Of a stretch of 9,679 bases of DNA, positions 1-6,675 are shown in pieces. Below the pieces are notes generated by a model, which saw only the letters and a program-made list of their open reading frames with translations, was not told where the DNA came from and searched no databases. The DNA is from Bacillota bacterium (GTDB taxonomy: Bacteria > Bacillota > DTU030). The position numbers and the translations under genes were made by a program. The stretch covers positions 1 to 9,679 of the forward strand of contig DUTA01000124.1 in NCBI GenBank assembly GCA_012842325.1. Direction: 5' to 3'. Every line of letters begins with the position of its first letter. Position 1 is the stretch's first letter.

Positions 1-1
1 C

Positions 2-37
2 GGGGAGCGGCTTCCCCCGGAGAACCGGGGGCCATGA
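2..37 (+). CDS. C-terminal end of an upstream gene (partial)
   Basis: A reading frame enters from the left edge and ends at TGA 35-37, giving the tail GERLPPENRGP. Its stop overlaps the ATG of the next gene as ATGA, the usual arrangement of translationally coupled genes. Eleven residues are too few to identify the product. In many Firmicutes a YprA-type DEAD/DEAH helicase gene lies directly upstream of yprB, so that is the likeliest identity, but this is inference from gene order only. The frame could also be open by chance. Confidence 0.35.
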   Translation, partial: GERLPPENRGP

Positions 38-966
38 AACCTGCGAACATTGAACCTGAGAAGCCGGAGCAGGCGGGCACGGCTTTCCCCGCCGGGTACC
101 CGCGGGGGAAGAAACTTGTCCAGGAAGGCCTGGGGGGAAGGGAGGTCAAGACTGCCTGGGGCAGTTACTATCTCATCGAGATCAACCGCCCGGGGGAATT
201 GTCCTTTCCCCAAAACAACGGGTTGGGCCTCTTGAGAAACCTGCAGCTGGTGCGGGGAATTGGCCCGGTGACGGAACAGAGGCTGCAGGAATGCGGCTAC
301 TGGACCCTGACGGATCTCTGCCGGCATCCCCGCTGGCAGGAGGAAGCCCATGTCTGCCTGCAGCTCATCGCCAGGCGGGATTTTACAGGCCTGCGTCGGC
401 GGGGGGCCAGCGACTGGGATATACTGGAGTTCTTTCGCCCGGAGGATCTGGTCTTCCTCGATATTGAAACAACCGGGCTCTGGTGCAGCCAGCCCCTCTT
501 TTTAGTGGGCATCCTTTCCTGGCGGGACGGCACCTTCACCCTGAAGCAGTTCCTGGCCCGCCATTACCGGGAGGAAAGGGCCCTGCTGGCCGCCCTCCTG
601 GCGGAACTGCCTTCCTTTCAGGTTGTGGTCACCTACAACGGAAAGAAGTTTGACATACCCTACATCGAGGGGCGGACTGTTGCCCACGGCCTCCCTTATC
701 GCTTCCAGCAGGAGCAGCTGGATCTCCTCTACCATGCCCGGCGCTGCTACCAGGGCCTTTTGCCCAACTGCCGCCTGGTCACCGTGGAGGAGGGCCTGCT
801 CGATCTGGCCCGGGAAGACGACATCCCCGGCCACCTGATACCCCAGGTATACCACCATTTTGTCCAGACCCAGGAGCCCCGCCTTATGAAAAAGATCCTG
901 GAGCACAATGCCCAGGACCTTTTCAGCCTGGCCCACCTGCTGCCCCTGCTGATGGAAGGATCATAA
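34..966 (+). CDS. yprB: YprB-type RNase H-fold exonuclease-like protein
   Basis: 310 residues. The core has DEDD-type 3'-5' exonuclease motifs: FLDIETTGL (D143, E145), VVTYNGKKFD (N202, D207), an LDLLYHARRCY segment with D231, and a final EHNAQDLFSL (H291, D295). This matches the RNase_H_2 / YprB family, presumed metal-dependent nucleases of unknown physiological substrate. Residues about 74-98 (RGIGPVTEQRLQECGYWTL) look like a helix-hairpin-helix DNA-binding element before the nuclease domain. At 310 residues it is shorter than the Bacillus subtilis YprB I recall (a little over 400 residues). The ATG overlaps the stop of the upstream frame; GGAG at 19-22 is a somewhat distant ribosome site, so coupling probably helps initiation. 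A strong terminator follows directly. Family assignment is secure; the in vivo role is not known. Confidence 0.85.
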   Translation: MKPANIEPEKPEQAGTAFPAGYPRGKKLVQEGLGGREVKTAWGSYYLIEINRPGELSFPQNNGLGLLRNLQLVRGIGPVTEQRLQECGYWTLTDLCRHPRWQEEAHVCLQLIARRDFTGLRRRGASDWDILEFFRPEDLVFLDIETTGLWCSQPLFLVGILSWRDGTFTLKQFLARHYREERALLAALLAELPSFQVVVTYNGKKFDIPYIEGRTVAHGLPYRFQQEQLDLLYHARRCYQGLLPNCRLVTVEEGLLDLAREDDIPGHLIPQVYHHFVQTQEPRLMKKILEHNAQDLFSLAHLLPLLMEGS

Positions 967-967
967 A

Positions 968-998
968 AGACATCCCCGGGCGTGGGGATGTCTCTTTT
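968..998. terminator. Bidirectional rho-independent terminator between convergent genes
   Basis: A perfect 10-bp stem, 968-977 paired with 984-993 (AGACATCCCC / GGGGATGTCT), has a 6-base loop and is followed on the plus strand by CTTTTCT. Read on the minus strand, the same stem is followed by TTTTA, so it can end both the yprB transcript and the converging parM-like transcript. A separate T6 run lies on the minus strand at about 1020-1026, just after the parM-like stop. Confidence 0.85.
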
Positions 999-1029
999 CT
1001 GAAAATCTCTGTTCCGGGGAAAAAAGGCC

Positions 1030-2127
1030 TCAGGCGGTATCGAAGAGCTTGTTGGCCAGTTTCTGAAAGCCCCGGGCATTGGCGTACTGGGCATCGTCGA
1101 CCAAAACCATGTTGGGGAAATGGGGAATAATGTACTGGGCTAGGGCTTCACCGCCGCCCCCGGTCAGTAAGATAATGTCGAACTGGCGGTAATCCCAGCG
1201 GGAAGAGATTTCGTTGATGATCTTGCGGGCAATGGCGGCAAAGAATTCGTCCCTGATGCCGGAGAGATCCTGGACCTTCCCGGCCACCCGGACTGTCCCC
1301 GTTTCCACAATTTCATCCAGTTCGAAATCCTGCTTTTCCAAATTAAAATTCTTCTGCAGGAAGCCGGCCAGCAGGCGGTGCACGCTGGCCAGCCCCGTCG
1401 TCGTCGAGGAACTCAGATGTTCGATGAATTCCAGCCTGTCGGCAACGGCATAATCGGTGGTCTTATAGCCGATATCCACGATGCCCACCAGCATTTCGCC
1501 CAGTTCCTGGTTGATGATGTTGCCGATGGTATTGAGCATCTGGTCATAGAGGGTGCCGAAGGGCTGGGGAATGACGCAGACTTCCCGGAGGGAGAACTTC
1601 TTCGGCTTCAGCTGCCCGTTCTGCCGCAGTTGGATGCTGTACTGGCCGGTCAGCTCCCGCACCCATTCTTTGCTGTAAATGGCATAGTAGCTGGTGGGGA
1701 AGCCGGTGACCAGGTTGAATTTCTGGTCTTCCCACTGGGATAAGAGGCCGACGGCCGTGAGGAGCAGGATCTTGGCATTGGGGTCGGCGGCCCGGTTCTG
1801 TTCCAGGGAACGGGAGGCCAGTTCACTCTGGCGGATGGCCAGGTTGCCGACGAAATAATCCTGGCCGTTAATATAAACCTGCAAGTTGTCCAGGGGCTGG
1901 TTGTTTTTGCTGAGGGGAGAGAAATAGTTGAGCTCCCTGCCCCGGCCGACGACGCTGGGGAAGCGGATCCCCTGCTGTCCCAGGAACAGTTTCACAAAGC
2001 CGTATCCGATGTCTATGGCGGTGTTTTTGGCGGCATTGCTCCAGGCCTCTTCCGCATCCGCTCCGGGTGCATCCACCTCTACCCGGCGCGGTAGCGGTTT
2101 GTCAATCTTTACTGCCTGCAGACCCAC
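1030..2127 (-). CDS. ParM/StbA-family actin-like ATPase
   Basis: 365 residues from a GTG start preceded by GGGGTGA. Actin-fold ATP-binding motifs are visible in order: phosphate-1 IDIGYGFVK (38-46), phosphate-2 VDIGYKTTDYAV (217-228), the adenosine loop LTGGGGEAL (321-329), and the C-terminal YANARGFQKLA (348-358) typical of ParM/StbA and archaeal Ta0583-like proteins. Such proteins polymerise with ATP; plasmid ParM pushes replicons apart through the adaptor ParR at parC. Here no ParR-like gene sits next to it, and both neighbours are chromosomal-type genes on separate transcription units, so a plasmid partition role cannot be assumed. About 34 acidic or polar residues precede the first actin motif; part of this may be a true extension or the real start may lie downstream. 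A cell-structure or developmental role is possible but unproven. Confidence 0.8.
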   Translation of the reverse strand: MGLQAVKIDKPLPRRVEVDAPGADAEEAWSNAAKNTAIDIGYGFVKLFLGQQGIRFPSVVGRGRELNYFSPLSKNNQPLDNLQVYINGQDYFVGNLAIRQSELASRSLEQNRAADPNAKILLLTAVGLLSQWEDQKFNLVTGFPTSYYAIYSKEWVRELTGQYSIQLRQNGQLKPKKFSLREVCVIPQPFGTLYDQMLNTIGNIINQELGEMLVGIVDIGYKTTDYAVADRLEFIEHLSSSTTTGLASVHRLLAGFLQKNFNLEKQDFELDEIVETGTVRVAGKVQDLSGIRDEFFAAIARKIINEISSRWDYRQFDIILLTGGGGEALAQYIIPHFPNMVLVDDAQYANARGFQKLANKLFDTA

Positions 2128-2257
2128 TGGATCACCCCATTTTTAGGTAATATTTTCCGAATATACTATCATTTATTAACTTATCATATACCGTCCCTTT
2201 TGGCTAAAGGCCTGCAGTCTCATTTGCCTGGGACCAAAGGCCCATTCTTTAGATAAC
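2128..2257. other. AT-rich upstream region of the parM-like gene
   Basis: This stretch between the parM-like start and the next terminator is markedly AT-rich at 2140-2190. On the minus strand it has -10-like boxes TATGAT (2183-2188) and TATATT (2160-2165), neither with a convincing -35. The hexamer ATGATA occurs twice about 14 bases apart on the minus strand (within 2166-2189), which could be a regulator or adaptor site. The block CCGTCCCTTTT (2191-2201) resembles the palindrome at 4307-4321. No small gene with a ribosome site was found. Confidence 0.35.
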
Positions 2258-2300
2258 AAACCGCCCCTGCCGCAGCCCACTGGATCGGCAGTGGCGGTTT
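2258..2300 (-). terminator. Rho-independent terminator after the YczE-type gene
   Basis: AAACCGCC at 2258-2265 pairs with GGCGGTTT at 2293-2300. After one mismatch a further 5 bp (2267-2271 with 2287-2291) extend the stem, with a loop of about 15 bases. On the minus strand it starts 13 bases after the membrane-protein stop and is followed by the modest T-rich tail GTTATCT. It should isolate the membrane-protein gene from the downstream parM-like gene. Confidence 0.65.
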
Positions 2301-2313
2301 ACCGGGCAGAGCT

Positions 2314-2964
2314 TTAAACCCTGTCACTGGAGGGGGCCAGCTTCTCCGTCTCCGCAGCGAGGAAGGGAGAAATGTAGTGGTTGCAGAGCTGCAGTGAGCA
2401 CTGCATGGCCGGACCGATGGTCAGGGCGTAGAAGAGGGTGCCGATTCCCACGGGACCGCCGATGAGATAGCCGACCAGGAGGACAGCCAGTTCCATGGCA
2501 CTTCTGACGAAACGGATGCTCAGGCCCAGGCGCCGGTGCAGGCCCAGGGTGAGGCCGTCCCGGGGGCCGGCTCCGAGGCCGGCACTGATGTAGAGGCCGA
2601 GGCCGGCTCCCAGCACAATCACTCCGACCACGAGGTAAAGGCACTGGATGAAGAGGGAGGTTGGCGCCGGGAAGAGCCCCAGCCTGTTCCACATATCATA
2701 GAAAAAGCCGAAGAAGTACATGTTCAGGAAGGTACCAATCTGGGCTCTGATGCCCAGGGGATAGCTGAAGAGGATGATAACGATTCCCACCAGCTGGCTG
2801 ATCTGTCCTATGGTCAGGGGCAGGTAATTGGCCAGGCCGGCGTGGAAGACTGTCCAGGGGTCTGTGCCCAGGCCGGCGAGAAGGGCGAAATTGGTACCCA
2901 GGGCGCTGAGGCACAAGCCGGTGAGGATGATCACGTAGCGCAGGATGCTTCTGGTCGTGGTCAA
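2314..2964 (-). CDS. YczE/YyaS/YitT-type integral membrane protein
   Basis: 216 residues from the proposed TTG start. Hydrophobic segments at roughly 8-30, 52-72, 74-95, 103-125, 155-170 and 172-193 suggest about six membrane helices. The family-type repeats GLGTDPWTV (31-39) and GLGAGPRDGL (129-138) and the later GTLFYALTIGP (175-185) match the YczE/YyaS membrane proteins. Their molecular function is not established; some are proposed transporters. The frame stays open to an ATG at 3078, but TTG at 2962-2964 is preceded by AGGAAGG seven bases upstream and gives the usual family length, while the longer version adds 38 non-hydrophobic residues and begins upstream of the likely promoter. It has its own promoter and terminator and appears monocistronic. 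Confidence 0.82.
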   Translation of the reverse strand: MTTTRSILRYVIILTGLCLSALGTNFALLAGLGTDPWTVFHAGLANYLPLTIGQISQLVGIVIILFSYPLGIRAQIGTFLNMYFFGFFYDMWNRLGLFPAPTSLFIQCLYLVVGVIVLGAGLGLYISAGLGAGPRDGLTLGLHRRLGLSIRFVRSAMELAVLLVGYLIGGPVGIGTLFYALTIGPAMQCSLQLCNHYISPFLAAETEKLAPSSDRV

Positions 2965-3029
2965 TGAGATACCTTCCTTTCCTCTATGTAGTCCTGTTTC
3001 AGGCTGTACTGGCAATTCCCGAGGCAGGT

Positions 3030-3042
3030 AATACTGAGTATT
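3030..3042. promoter_or_regulatory. Palindromic operator candidate at the YczE-type gene start site
   Basis: AATACT-G-AGTATT is a perfect 6-bp inverted repeat around one base. It sits directly downstream of the -10 box, covering the predicted transcription start, where a bound repressor would block initiation. The one-base centre makes an RNA hairpin unlikely. No regulator gene is adjacent, so the binding protein is unknown. Confidence 0.35.
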
Positions 3043-3043
3043 C

Positions 3044-3052
3044 ATTATAGCA
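3044..3052 (-). promoter_or_regulatory. Extended -10 promoter for the YczE-type gene
   Basis: The minus strand reads TGCTATAAT, a perfect TATAAT preceded by TGN. The hexamer 17 bases upstream (TACCCA) is poor, as is common for extended -10 promoters. Transcription would begin near 3037, leaving about 73 bases of leader before the TTG start at 2964. Confidence 0.6.
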
Positions 3053-3076
3053 TTGAACGGCAATTTTGGGTAGGCC

Positions 3077-3111
3077 AAAAAAGAAAAGGCCGCTGCCCGA
3101 GAGGGGCGGCC
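3077..3111 (-). terminator. Rho-independent terminator of dinB
   Basis: On the minus strand GGCCGC and GCGGCC (3106-3111 with 3088-3093) form a GC-rich stem, continued by CCC/GGG (3103-3105 with 3096-3098) after a 2-base bulge, with loop TCTC. It is followed by TTTTCTTTTTT (3077-3087). It begins 24 bases after the dinB stop. Confidence 0.85.
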
Positions 3112-3135
3112 GGGCGCAGGGTAAAGGACGGCTAT

Positions 3136-4185
3136 TTACCAGAGGGAAAGCTGGTAGGGCTCCCCGGGATAAAGGAAGTTGCTCACCGCAAGACCAATGA
3201 GGCGGATCTTGCGGCGGTCCAGTTCCACCTTTTTCAGTAAAAGGAGGGCGCGCCGGTAGAGCTCCTCCGGCTGATCCGTGGGGTCGGGGAAGGTAAGACT
3301 CCTGGTGATGGTAACAAAGTCGTGGTAGCGGATTTTCAGGGTAACGGTGCGGCCGGCCAGGCCCCTTTTTTTCAGGCGCTGCCCCAGGGTCCGGGCAAAT
3401 TCCGCAAGGGAAGCCTTCAGTTTCTCCGGCTCTTCCACATCCCGGGGAAAGGTAACCTCTTCCCCCAGGGATTTGGGCTTGCGGCTGGGCTTTACCGGCC
3501 GGTCGTCGATGCCCCGGGCCAGAAGATATAGTTCGTCCCCCCACTTGCCGAAGGTTTTTACCAGAAAGGCCCGGTCCAGCCGCTGCAGGTCGCCGATGGT
3601 GAAAATACCCAGTTCGTTCAGGTATTCCTGGGTGCGGGGCCCCACGCCCCAGATCCGGTTTACGGGCAGGGGAGCCAGGAAGGCCTCGACATGCTCCCGG
3701 GGGATGACGGTGAAGCCGTCGGGTTTTTCCATGTCCGAGGCCAGCTTGGCCAGGAATTTATTGTGGGAGACGCCGACGGAGGCGGTGAGTCCCACTTCTT
3801 TTTTGATCCGGTCCTTTATTTCCCGGCCCAGGGCGCCGGCGTCGGCCCCCGTAACATCCAGAAAGGCCTCGTCCAGGGAGAGGGGCTCGATGAGGGAGGT
3901 ATAGCGGCGGAAGATCCGGTGGATTTGGGCGGAGACCTCTTTGTATTTGGTCATATTGACGGGGAGGAAAACGGCATGGGGGCAGCGGAGATAGGCCTGC
4001 TTCAAGGGCATGGCCGACCGGATGCCGTAGGCCCGGGCCTCGTAGGAAGCCGTGGAGACCACCCCCCGGGAATGGGGGTTGCTCCCCCCCACCACCACCG
4101 GTTTTCCCCGCAGGCTGGGGTTGTCCCGCTGTTCAATGGCGGCATAGAAGGCGTCCATATCCACATGGATTATACTCCGGTCCAT
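3136..4185 (-). CDS. dinB: DNA polymerase IV (Y-family translesion polymerase)
   Basis: 349 residues. It copies past DNA lesions with low fidelity. Visible Y-family features: HVDMDAFYAAIEQ with metal ligand D9 and Y14 at the sugar (steric-gate) position, SYEARAYGIRSAMP (48-60), the catalytic pair D105-E106 in PLSLDEAFLDVT, SVGVSHNKFLAKLASDMEKP (136-155), a helix-hairpin-helix RIWGVGPRTQEYLNELGI (177-194), and a C-terminal little-finger region. The protein ends in QLSLW, a clamp-binding peptide of the QLxLF type, so it should dock on the DnaN sliding clamp. The frame is open to 4221, but ATG 4183-4185 has GGAGGGAG five bases upstream and matches the family N-terminus. No clear Firmicute LexA box (GAAC-N4-GTTC) was seen upstream. 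Confidence 0.93.
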   Translation of the reverse strand: MDRSIIHVDMDAFYAAIEQRDNPSLRGKPVVVGGSNPHSRGVVSTASYEARAYGIRSAMPLKQAYLRCPHAVFLPVNMTKYKEVSAQIHRIFRRYTSLIEPLSLDEAFLDVTGADAGALGREIKDRIKKEVGLTASVGVSHNKFLAKLASDMEKPDGFTVIPREHVEAFLAPLPVNRIWGVGPRTQEYLNELGIFTIGDLQRLDRAFLVKTFGKWGDELYLLARGIDDRPVKPSRKPKSLGEEVTFPRDVEEPEKLKASLAEFARTLGQRLKKRGLAGRTVTLKIRYHDFVTITRSLTFPDPTDQPEELYRRALLLLKKVELDRRKIRLIGLAVSNFLYPGEPYQLSLW

Positions 4186-4204
4186 GTCAACTCCCTCCAG
4201 CCCG

Positions 4205-4213
4205 ATTATACCA
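4205..4213 (-). promoter_or_regulatory. Extended -10 promoter of dinB
   Basis: The minus strand reads TGGTATAAT: perfect TATAAT (4205-4210) with TGN before it; no good -35 is seen. The predicted start lies near 4198, leaving a very short leader that begins at or beside the GGAGGGAG ribosome site. It supports the dinB start at 4185, since a start at 4221 would lie upstream of this promoter. Confidence 0.55.
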
Positions 4214-4357
4214 CAAAACACTGGTCGGAAGGCGGCGGCCAGTAATCGCCTTTAATAATAGACAGCTGGCTGATTAGCCGGTTGGGCCACAGTCCCCCTC
4301 ATAGTTAAGGGAACGTCCCTTTCGCAAAGAACCCCGGGAGAAAAGGGGCGAGGAATA

Positions 4358-4394
4358 GTCAAAAAATTGACAAAGCAAAATCATCAAATAAAAG
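4358..4394 (+). promoter_or_regulatory. Candidate promoter of the regulator and mutase cluster
   Basis: A perfect -35 TTGACA at 4367-4372 is followed, 16 bases on, by a weak -10-like TAAAAG at 4389-4394. The -35 is part of an inverted repeat GTCAA-AAAA-TTGAC (4358-4371), so a regulator bound there would compete with RNA polymerase. An alternative -10, TATAGT at 4428-4433, lacks a matching -35. Which one is used is undecided. Confidence 0.4.
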
Positions 4395-4440
4395 AGGAAT
4401 TCTAAAAATAATGTCAAAAGAGTAGAATATAGTGATCATG

Positions 4441-4477
4441 ACAGGTTATAACAAGTTCCCAATGAGGTAATGATAAC
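4441..4477. promoter_or_regulatory. Two palindromic operator candidates before gntR
   Basis: Site 1 is GTTATAAC (4445-4452), extended to AC-N2-GTTATAAC-N2-GT over 4441-4456. Site 2 is GTAATGATAAC (4467-4477), an odd-length palindrome with one mismatch per arm. They share GT..AT..AC character, lie downstream of the candidate promoter and upstream of the regulator gene, and are about 22 bases apart. Autoregulation by the GntR/HutC-type protein is plausible; HutC-type operators are often recalled as GTnTAnAC, to which these are similar but not identical. Confidence 0.4.
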
Positions 4478-4485
4478 TCAGGGCG

Positions 4486-4493
4486 AAGGAGGG
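4486..4493 (+). promoter_or_regulatory. Ribosome binding site of gntR, arguing for a TTG start
   Basis: AAGGAGGG is near-perfect, but lies only one base before the ATG at 4495. Counting from AGGAGG, the TTG at 4501-4503 is eight bases away, which is the normal spacing. The TTG start gives a protein beginning MLDPAGATPLYKQL, typical for the family. Confidence 0.6.
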
Positions 4494-4494
4494 T

Positions 4495-5247
4495 ATGGTT
4501 TTGCTTGATCCAGCCGGAGCCACACCGCTGTACAAACAGCTGAAGGAGTACCTGTACGAGGAAATTGAAAAGGGTAATTTAAAACCTGACCAGCAGATCC
4601 CATCGGAACGGGAACTGTGCCAGCAGTTTAACCTGAGCAGGACCACCGTCCGCCAGGCCCTGGCCGAAGCCATAGCCGAGGGGGTTTTCTACCGCATCCA
4701 GGGTAAGGGGACCTTTGTGGCCAACCCCAAAAAGGTGGAACAGCAGGCCTATGCCATCACCAGTTTTATGGATACCATCAGGGCCAGGGGCTGGCAGCCG
4801 GGGATGGAGGTCCTGGAACACCGGGTAATCGCCGCCGATATCGAGCTGTCCCGGATACTGCAGGTTGGTATCGGTGAGGAGCTCGTCTTCCTGCGGGCCC
4901 TGGGCACGGGGGACGGTGAGCCCCTGGGCCTGTACACCGTCTACCTGCCCTATGAGCTGGGCCGCAGCATCATCGCCGATGACGACCGGGAGCAGCAGGG
5001 GCTCTGGATCCCCCTCCTCAACCACCATGCCAAGAAACTGGGCCTGGATCTGGCCTATGCCGACCAGGATTTTGAAGCGGAAGCAGCCCGGGGTTCCACG
5101 GCCGAGCTCCTGCAGGTGCCGGAAGGCGCCCCGATCCTCAAGGTGACCTCCATCACCTATACCAGCAAGGATGTGCCGGTGGAGTTCCGCCGCGTCTATT
5201 ACCGGGGGGACAAGTACCGCTTCAATATCAGGCGCCGCTATAAGTGA
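4495..5247 (+). CDS. GntR-family (HutC subfamily) transcription regulator
   Basis: 250 residues from ATG 4495; TTG 4501 (248 residues) fits the ribosome site better. The N-terminal winged helix-turn-helix covers about residues 10-78, with IPSERELCQQFNLSRTTVRQ (35-54) as the recognition region and the wing GKGTFV (71-76). Residues about 90-240 form a UTRA effector-binding domain, ending in the typical YRGDKYRF. HutC-type regulators bind palindromic operators and release or tighten on binding a small molecule, often the pathway substrate or an intermediate. The gene is first in a plus-strand run with mutL, the dehydrogenase and the B12 mutase, 36 bases before mutL, so it most likely controls this cluster and itself. 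The ligand cannot be told from sequence. Confidence 0.9.
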   Translation: MVLLDPAGATPLYKQLKEYLYEEIEKGNLKPDQQIPSERELCQQFNLSRTTVRQALAEAIAEGVFYRIQGKGTFVANPKKVEQQAYAITSFMDTIRARGWQPGMEVLEHRVIAADIELSRILQVGIGEELVFLRALGTGDGEPLGLYTVYLPYELGRSIIADDDREQQGLWIPLLNHHAKKLGLDLAYADQDFEAEAARGSTAELLQVPEGAPILKVTSITYTSKDVPVEFRRVYYRGDKYRFNIRRRYK

Positions 5248-5283
5248 AGTGGTACCTACCGGTACTGAAGGGTGGGTGTCAGG

Positions 5284-6675
5284 ATGACGACCAGGGCCCT
5301 GCTGATCGATTTTGGCAGCACCTACACCAAGGTGGTGGCGGTGGACCTGGAACAGGGTTCCCTCCTGGCCAGGGCCACGGCCCTCACGACGGTGGAGACG
5401 GATATTGTCCTGGGCCTGGCCGAGGCGGCGGCGAAAATAGAGGAAGAGTTGGGCAGGGGCTGCCCCTTCCACCACAAGCTGGCCTGCAGCAGTGCCGCCG
5501 GGGGCCTGCGGATGGTGGCCATCGGCCTGGTCCCCGATTTTACCGTCCAGGCGGCCCGGCTGGCCGCCCTGGGCGCCGGAGCCCGGGTCCTCAGAACCTA
5601 TGCCTATGAGCTCACGGAAGGGGAGCTGCGGGAGCTGGAAAGAGAGCCGGGGGATATCATTCTCCTGGCTGGCGGCACCGACGGCGGCGACCGGGAGGTC
5701 CTCCTCCACAATGCCCGTTTCCTTGCCGGCTCCCGCATTAAGGTTCCCATCATCCTGGCCGGAAACAAGGTGGCCGTTCCCGAGGGGGCCCGGCTCCTCC
5801 GGCAGGGGGGAAAGGACGTCCGGGTGACGGAAAATGTGATGCCCGAACTGGGGCGCCTCAATATAGAACCGGCCCGGGAGACCATCCGCCAGGTGTTCAT
5901 GGAAAAGATCGTCGAGGCCAAGGGGCTGAGCCGGGCCGAGGCCTTTGTCGACGGCGGCATCCTCATGCCGACACCGGCCGCCGTCCTGGCCGGCGCCCGG
6001 CTCCTGGCCGACGGCACTCCCGAAGAGGAAGGCATCGGCGAGCTCATGGTCGTCGACGTGGGGGGAGCCACCACCGACATCCACTCGGTGGCCGCCGGGG
6101 AGCCCACCCGCAGCAACACCATTGTCCGGGGCCTCCCGGAACCCCGGGCCAAAAGAACGGTGGAGGGGGACCTGGGACTGCGGGTCAGCGCCCTCTCCCT
6201 CCTGGAGAGTGCCGGTTTAAGAAGGGTTCAGGAGAACACCGGCGCCGGGGTGAAGGTGGAAGGGCTGGTGGCCCGCCTGGCCGCCGATGTGGGCTGGCTC
6301 CCCCGCACGGAGGAGGAAAAGGCCCTGGAGAGGGGACTGGCGGTCACGGCCGTGGAGCTGGCCGTCCGGCGCCATGTGGGAACCCTGAAGGAATTCTATA
6401 CTCCCGCCGGGCTGTACTTTATCCAGGAGGGGAAGGACCTGACCGCCGTTCCCAATGTCATCGGAACCGGCGGCATCTTTGCCCATCTGGAGGATCCGGT
6501 GGCCATCCTTGCCCGGGCCTTTGCCCGCAACCAGAATCCCCTGGTCCTGCAGCCAGCGGCGCCCCGCTTTTTCTGGGACCGGGACTATATCCTCTGGGCG
6601 GCGGGGCTGCTGGGCCAGATAGCCCCCAACCAGGCCCTGCGCTTAGTGAAGAAAAGCATTGGCTGGCCGGCATAG
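5284..6675 (+). CDS. GlmL/MutL-family ATPase, B12-mutase partner (reactivase-like)
   Basis: 463 residues. Actin/Hsp70-type nucleotide motifs: phosphate-1 LLIDFGSTYTK (6-16), phosphate-2 VVDVGGATTDIHSV (256-269) and adenosine loop GTGG (394-397). Family-typical stretches are SSAAGGLRMVAIGLVP (69-84), LLAGGTDGGDREVLLHNA (127-144), ENVMPELGRLN (183-193) and RTVEGDLGLR (291-300). This is the glutamate-mutase MutL/GlmL family, encoded between the mutase subunit genes in clostridia and thought to act like diol-dehydratase reactivases, exchanging damaged cobalamin; it has nothing to do with mismatch-repair MutL. GTG 5272 is also in frame, but ATG 5284 has GGTGG at a better distance and matches family N-termini. 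A small inverted repeat GTACC-N4-GGTAC (5252-5265) lies between gntR and this gene. Its presence marks the downstream B12 protein as a true adenosylcobalamin mutase. Confidence 0.88.
   Translation: MTTRALLIDFGSTYTKVVAVDLEQGSLLARATALTTVETDIVLGLAEAAAKIEEELGRGCPFHHKLACSSAAGGLRMVAIGLVPDFTVQAARLAALGAGARVLRTYAYELTEGELRELEREPGDIILLAGGTDGGDREVLLHNARFLAGSRIKVPIILAGNKVAVPEGARLLRQGGKDVRVTENVMPELGRLNIEPARETIRQVFMEKIVEAKGLSRAEAFVDGGILMPTPAAVLAGARLLADGTPEEEGIGELMVVDVGGATTDIHSVAAGEPTRSNTIVRGLPEPRAKRTVEGDLGLRVSALSLLESAGLRRVQENTGAGVKVEGLVARLAADVGWLPRTEEEKALERGLAVTAVELAVRRHVGTLKEFYTPAGLYFIQEGKDLTAVPNVIGTGGIFAHLEDPVAILARAFARNQNPLVLQPAAPRFFWDRDYILWAAGLLGQIAPNQALRLVKKSIGWPA

Larger units (their letters stand above)
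4214..4494. other. Regulatory gap between dinB and the B12-mutase cluster
   Basis: No gene is supported in this gap. The left part (to about 4350) holds two inverted repeats: 4263-4284 (9-bp stem with two G-T pairs, loop GATT) and AAGGGA-ACG-TCCCTT at 4307-4321; neither has a T tract. From 4355 to 4440 it is AT-rich and contains the candidate promoter of the plus-strand cluster. From 4441 to 4477 there are palindromes that may bind the regulator. A search by eye for a cobalamin riboswitch B12 box found none. Confidence 0.6.

Noticed and set aside
4186..4221. Longer dinB starting at 4221
   Set aside because: The extra 12 residues are absent from the family N-terminus, the -10 box lies inside that stretch, and a strong ribosome site serves ATG 4185.
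4263..4284. Terminator between dinB and the gntR cluster
   Set aside because: The stem contains two wobble pairs and has no T tract on either strand; the flanking genes are divergent, so no terminator is needed there.
4214..4494. Cobalamin riboswitch controlling the B12-dependent cluster
   Set aside because: No B12-box-like sequence or suitable multi-stem layout could be found, and the region is AT-rich with short palindromes typical of protein operators.
4579..6084. 501-codon open frame on the minus strand across gntR and mutL
   Set aside because: It lies antisense to two well-recognised genes, has no ribosome site or family resemblance, and is rich in G, P, H and Q as expected for a shadow of GC-rich coding sequence.
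5284..6675. DNA mismatch-repair MutL
   Set aside because: The name is shared only. The actin-type motifs DFGSTYTK and DVGGATTD and the RTVEGDLG segment belong to the glutamate-mutase MutL family, and no GHKL ATPase motif is present.
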